From Melieria omissa (lineage: Eukaryota; Arthropoda; Insecta; Diptera; Ulidiidae), in assembly GCA_963971225.1 (NCBI GenBank), contig OZ020267.1:104092392-104156391 (forward strand): 64,000 nucleotides of DNA, in the 5' to 3' direction. The notes under the pieces were generated by a model, which did no database searches, was not told the DNA's origin, and worked only from the letters and a program-made list of their open reading frames with translations. This document shows, piece by piece, positions 59,273 through 64,000 of the stretch (its first letter is position 1; each line of letters begins with the position of its first letter). A program made the translations under genes and the position numbers.

Positions 59273-60116
59273 GGTGTTGTGGAGGCATGAATTACTCACT
59301 GCACGAATATTTGAGCGTTTGTTTGAATTCTGAAAGCATTTTATCGAAAGCCACCAACACAGTTTGATTTTGCATTGTGCGGTTCTGTTGTTGTGCAAAT
59401 ATTCGTGCAATGGAAAACAACAAATTGTAGCAAACAACAAACACAGAAATACAAAAACAAATTCATGTAAAAGCTGCCACAGCTATCAACGTTGCCTTTG
59501 AGCCTTGTGTGGAGTTTACGCTTTTATCAGCAAAGTGGTCGTGACATTACGAACACAAACGACAGCGTCTGGCATGGAGCCTGAAACGGCCGCCATTCTC
59601 AGCTCTTTGTGCGTTCTTCGAGCGCTCAAAGCCTTCGATACAATTCGGTGTGCAACAACAAGCAGCTGAAAGTCTCTCCATAATATTTAATTTAACCCTT
59701 CTGCAGTGCTGGAAAGTACATAAATTTGTTTCCAAAGAAAAAATGCCATACAGGTTGAAGTCATATATAAGTACACATATACATATAGTTCTTTCTGACT
59801 GCTGTCATTCAATATAAACTACTGAAAATCGTTCCATATATGGGTTAGTGCGATAATTTAAACAACTGAAAAAGTAAATAAATAAATAAAAATAATAATA
59901 AAAATGATCCATGATTCATTGAGACACAACTTATTTTGCAACTTATGGTCAGTAGCAGGATTTTGGCACTTATGACCTTGAAACTGTTTTGCAAAATGAA
60001 GAAAAACCACATTTGGCTATAGTATCTCGAATATGTTTAGCAATCACGAAACTCACAATTAGGGAAAAATTCCTGCAGCAAAAATGTGCAACAATGAATT
60101 TCAAAATTTTATATCT
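59273..60116. other. Intergenic upstream of the short NIM gene
   Basis: No gene recognised. AT-rich, with an ATAC/TATA-rich stretch near 59765-59790 and an AATAAATAA run near 59878-59905. Confidence 0.45.
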
Positions 60117-61649
60117 GGGGCATTTCACGTAAAACGGACAACCGAAAAAAGTGAGATCGTGAAATTTGCTTACATTCTGGTCAATTATACTTCTATAGGG
60201 TGTTTTTTTTTAGAGGTTTGTTTTTCGAATAGAGATAAAACTGGCATTTTGTGGTCAAATCTGGCAACTCTAATGTCATTTATGTTCAGTTTGGTTTGCC
60301 ATTTCATCATGAACAGGTTGACAAAAGAACAGCGCTTGCAAATCGTGCAAATTTATTTCGAAAATAATGGTTCAGTTCGCGAAGTTTACCGCAAGCTCCG
60401 TCCATTTTATGGTCCATCAGAGCAATTAATTCGGTTAACCATGTGTCGTTTTCGCACTACGTTTACTCTATGTGATAATACGCATCCGCAGAGACGTCGA
60501 ACAGTGCGCACCGAAGAAACAATTGCCGCTGTAGAGGAAAATGTTGAAGAGGACCCGAATGAATCGATTCGCCACCGTGCACAGCAATTGGAGCTTTGTC
60601 CATCAACTTTAAAAATTGGACCTGTAGAATTGGCTTTATTCGAGCCAGCCGCGGCGGCCACATGCCCGAAATCATATTTAAACATTAATGGCATAAAATT
60701 ATCCTTCCAATAAAGCCAAATTGATGGACATTAAAACGATTTTCTTGTGTTTTATTTCAATTCGAAGTTCTATACCTCTAAAAAAAACACCCTATAGTAG
60801 ACGTGGATGTGTACTAGGGCGGGTCAAATTGTATGGAACGATTTTTTTTTGATGAAGCGTATAGCAAAAACGTAATCAATAGGTGATTCTGAGAAATTTT
60901 GCTCAAGAGACCATAGCTCTAAGTCGGATTTGGAGCCCCCCAAAATTTCAAATTAAATTGAATTAAAAATGTAAAAATAGTGTTTTTTTGTTGAAACCTT
61001 GAAAATGTTGATTTTTTCAGATCGATTTTCCTACAAAAAAGAGTTCGAAAAAAAAATTGATCGTGATAAAAGTTGTTGGAAATTATTTGAACTTTTATAA
61101 TCTGCAAAAAAAAAATTATCGAAAAAATCGAAGAAAATTCGGAATTTATTAGTTAAAAGTTCATTTTAGGCTATTTTTGACAAAAAATTCCTAATATGTC
61201 TACTAAAAATAAAAAAAAATATTGGTATCAATACAGATTCTGAAAGGCGATAAAAATACCTTTCAAACAAGCCCAGATTGAGAAATATACTATAACTCTA
61301 TCCGATTTTATGATGAATTTAATTAAATTATTCTATGTATATATTGAAAAATATCTATTTTGAAATTTTGGGGGGCTCCAAATCCGACTTAGAGCTATGG
61401 TCTCTTGAGCAAAATTTCTCAGAACCACCTCTAAATTACGTTTTTGCTATACGCGAAGTTTTTCAAACATCGATTTGAAATTTTCACTTCCGATTTACTA
61501 TACGTACATTGGTACAGATAATAAGCATCGAAAAATTCATGACTTTATTCTTAGAGAATTTTTAAAAGCTCATAACTCAGCAAAAAAATTGTATACGGAA
61601 AAAAATTGGGTGTACACATCCACGTTGTCCGCTTGACGTGAAATGCCCC
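60117..61649. mobile_element. Foldback DNA transposon (non-autonomous), split by a mariner-type MITE
   Basis: Ends GGGGCATTTCACGTAAAACG and, as complement of the right end, GGGGCATTTCACGTCAAGCG; both flanks carry ATCT (60113-60116, 61650-61653). Inside are arms of about 95-100 nt in inverted orientation (about 60855-60953 and 61361-61459) containing GCTCAAGAGACCATAGCTCT. Without the nested MITE it would be about 930 bp. Superfamily not recognised; the 4-bp duplication is short and could be chance. Confidence 0.65.
60196..60794 (+). mobile_element. IS630/Tc1-mariner-type MITE carrying a truncated transposase
   Basis: Ends TAGGGTGTTTTTTTTTAGAG and CTCTAAAAAAAACACCCTA with TA on both sides (60194-60195, 60795-60796). 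From 60309 it encodes an HTH N-terminus (MNRLTKEQRLQIVQIYFENN, CDNTHPQRRRTVRTEE, RHRAQQLELCPSTL), then jumps by internal deletion to the C-terminal SRGGHMPEIIFKH, which lies in another frame. The DDE catalytic core is absent, so it can move only with help. 599 bp. Confidence 0.85.
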
Positions 61650-61654
61650 ATCTA

Positions 61655-62305
61655 TATTATTAAAAAAAAACATAATAAAACAATTCAATAAAAAAAATCA
61701 TAAACTATATAATACAAAAGCAAAAAAAATTAAAAAAATTTTTTATATTCAAAAATTATAAAACGAAAATTCAAAAAGAAACAGTAAGCAATAACAAAAA
61801 AGTAACGAATTTTTAAAGAAAAGTAAATTCAATAATAAATTTCAAGAATTTTTATCTATCTATAAAAAAAATCATAATAAAAAAAGTTTTAAAAATAACA
61901 TAAAAAAATCATAAACTATGCAACACAAAAACAAAAAAAATAAAAATATATTATTCAAAAATTTAAAAAAAATCAAAATAAATCTTCAAGCAATAACAAA
62001 AAAGCAAAAACAAAAAAAACACATTTGTAATTAAAAGTTAATGCAATAATAAAATACAAAAATTTATATCGATCTTTAAAAAAAAATCATAATAAAAAAG
62101 TTATAAAAATCAAATAAAAAAAATCATAAACTAAGTAATTTTAGTAAAATTAAAAATATATTTTTTCCAAAAATTATAAAAAAAAAATTCAAAATAATCT
62201 TTAAGCAACAACAACAAAAGCAAAAACACAAAAAAATAACCCATTTTTAATTAAAAGTAAATTAAATAATAAATTACAAAAATTTATATCTATCTATAAA
62301 AAAAT
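61655..62305 (+). repeat. AT-rich tandem repeat, unit about 200-230 bp
   Basis: Three diverged units share AAAAAATCATAAACTA, GCAATAACAAAAAAG, TTTTTAATTAAAAGTAAATT and TTTATATCTATCTATAAAAA in the same order (anchors ATCATAAACTA near 61699, 61909 and 62130). Confidence 0.65.
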
Positions 62306-62329
62306 TGGAAGGAAGGGAGCGGACATACA

Positions 62330-64000
62330 AGGCAAATTCTCTGATTGCGTTCAACCTGGCGAACGCCAGAACGATCCTTGTCCCTGTCCAATCCAAGCTG
62401 ATGCACAGCCTCCGCGCGGCCCTTCTGGATAGCTATTTGGCATCCGCTGAATAGTGAACTAATGTGTGCAGCGAGTCCTATCCCCAGGACTTAAAATTTG
62501 GGTTGTGCGCAGGGTTTGGTGCCCGCCACGGAAAACCAAATACCAATGAAAGCCAAACAGCAAGCCTCGGAAGGAACCCACAATGTTGACGACCACAGCA
62601 AACGATTCAAGGACCATGATTTGAGGATATGCACCTGGAATGTCCGGACCCTCTATAGGGAAGGTGCCTCTATCCAACTGGCGGAAGCCCTCACGAAATG
62701 TAAGACTGACATCACCGCCATCCAGGAAATGCGATGGACAGGACAAGGTTGCTCCAAGCGAGCAGACTGCGATATCTACTACAGCTGCCATGCGGAGAAG
62801 CGCGAATTTGGCTGCGGATTTGTGGTCAGCAAGAGACTTCGCCACCACGTCTCTCGGTTCACTCCGGTGAACGAACGGCTGGCTTCGATCCGCATCAAAG
62901 CTAAATACTTTAGCATCAGCCTAATTTGCGCGCACGCCCCGACGGAAGAGAAGGACGATGTGGCCAAGGATGCCTTCTATGCGAAGCTCGAGGACGTCTA
63001 CGACAGGTGCCCGGCCCATGACGTCAAAATTGTCCTCGGGGACTTCAACGCAAAAGTCGGGCGAGAAGGCATCTTTGGCCCCACAGTCGGGCAGTTCAGC
63101 CTCCATGGGACCACTTCGAACAACGGTCTGAGGCTGATCGATTTCGCCGCGGCACGAAACATGGTAGTTAGTAGCACCAGATTCCAGCACCTCGATATCC
63201 ACAAGGCCACCTGGTTATCCCCCGATCAATCCACCCGCAACCAGATTGATCACATTGTGATTGATGGAAGGCATGCTTCTAGCATTCTAGATGTGCGCAC
63301 GTTCCGAGGACCCAACATCGACTCGGACCACTACCTTGTTGCAGCCAAGGTACGCATGCGTCTTTGCGCAGCGAAGACCGCACAACCTAGTTTGTGAAGA
63401 AAGCTGGACATCAGTAAGCTGCGATCACAAGGGGTAGCCGAAGTCTACTCCGCTCAACTCTCCAACCAGCTCGGTCGCTCCCCCTCTCCACCTGATGACA
63501 TCGGCGGATTATGGGCTCACTTATCCCACTCTATGCGCGCCGCCGCAGAAAATGTCCTTGGTTTTCGACGCCCACCACCAAAAAACCAATGGTACGATGA
63601 AGAGTGTCGCGCAGCCACTGCAGTGAAGAATGCTGCATACAAGAAGACCCTGCAGTCGGCCGCCACGCGAGCCATGACAGAAAAATACCGGGAGGAGAGG
63701 AAGAAAGAGAGGTGCCTTTTTAGACGCAAGAAACGGGAGCAAGAAAGGCGCGAGCGTGAAGAAATCGAGGAGTGCAGGAGCAGGAATGACGCCCGAAAAT
63801 TCTTCCAAAAAGTTAAGCGTCTTACGGAAGGATTTAAGCCTGGGGCATCTTCTTGCAGAGACGAAAACGGGGATCTGGTTACGGATGCGCAGGGTGTGCT
63901 GAGGTTGTGGAAGGAGCACTTCACCAAGCTGCTCGCAGGCGACGAAAGGAACAATACCGCCAGTGGTGAAGATGTCCAGATGGCACCAATCGACGACGAC
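62330..64000 (+). pseudogene. RTE-like non-LTR retrotransposon, 5' part with AP endonuclease (cut by window edge)
   Basis: The first Met codon in frame is near 62546. The endonuclease motifs are all present: ICTWNVRTL, AIQEMRWTG, LICAHAPTE, VLGDFNAKVG, RNQIDHIVID and DSDHYLV, with the catalytic Asn, Glu, Asp and His in place. A single TGA at 63395-63397 interrupts the frame, where a CGA (Arg) would fit; the same frame then runs open to position 64000 through RAAAENVLGFRRPPP and a Lys/Glu/Arg-rich coiled segment that leads to the RT domain beyond the window. Insect relatives are often annotated as craniofacial development protein 2-like. GC-rich against its surroundings. Boundaries upstream of 62330 are not clear. 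Confidence 0.75.

Overview
The window is eukaryotic and comes from an insect nuclear genome, most likely a higher fly (Diptera, Schizophora; the TE load and long AT-rich introns would suit a tephritid, but the species is not shown). Evidence: GT..AG introns with consistent phases, a receptor gene with LRR exons, fly-type Inr+DPE core promoters, AATAAA signals, RTE-type non-LTR elements, IS630/Tc1-mariner, hAT- and piggyBac-like elements and long AT microsatellites.

Layout. (1) 1-33663, plus: most of a leucine-rich-repeat GPCR of the type B LGR class, which I call rickets (rk, Lgr2, the bursicon receptor). Fourteen exons join without a frame break into 1369 codons plus stop; the 5' end lies outside the window. 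Its eight long introns are filled with transposon remnants and intron-specific tandem repeats. (2) 33664-40924: intergenic repeats, including a ~90-bp minisatellite split by a 680-bp LINE insertion. (3) 40925-46148, plus: a Nimrod C-type phagocytosis receptor (NimC1-like) of 1557 aa with about 41 NIM repeats, some 30 of them nearly identical 99-bp units. (4) 47349-51814, minus: a second NimC receptor (NimC2-like, 768 aa, 17 NIM repeats), convergent with the first across an ~850-bp TTTTA array. (5) 55654-56272, minus: a small single-pass membrane protein of unknown family. (6) 58472-59270, minus: a short one-pass protein with two NIM-like modules and a textbook Inr+DPE promoter. (7) 59271-64000: a foldback DNA element carrying a nested mariner-type MITE, an AT-rich tandem repeat, and the 5' part of an almost intact RTE-like LINE cut by the window edge.

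Function. rk (cuticle tanning and wing expansion after ecdysis) and the Nimrod genes (haemocyte phagocytosis, apoptotic cell and bacteria binding) are not one pathway. From memory, they are neighbours on Drosophila 2L near 34E, and that order appears conserved here. The most unusual object is the homogenised NIM array of the NimC1-like gene.
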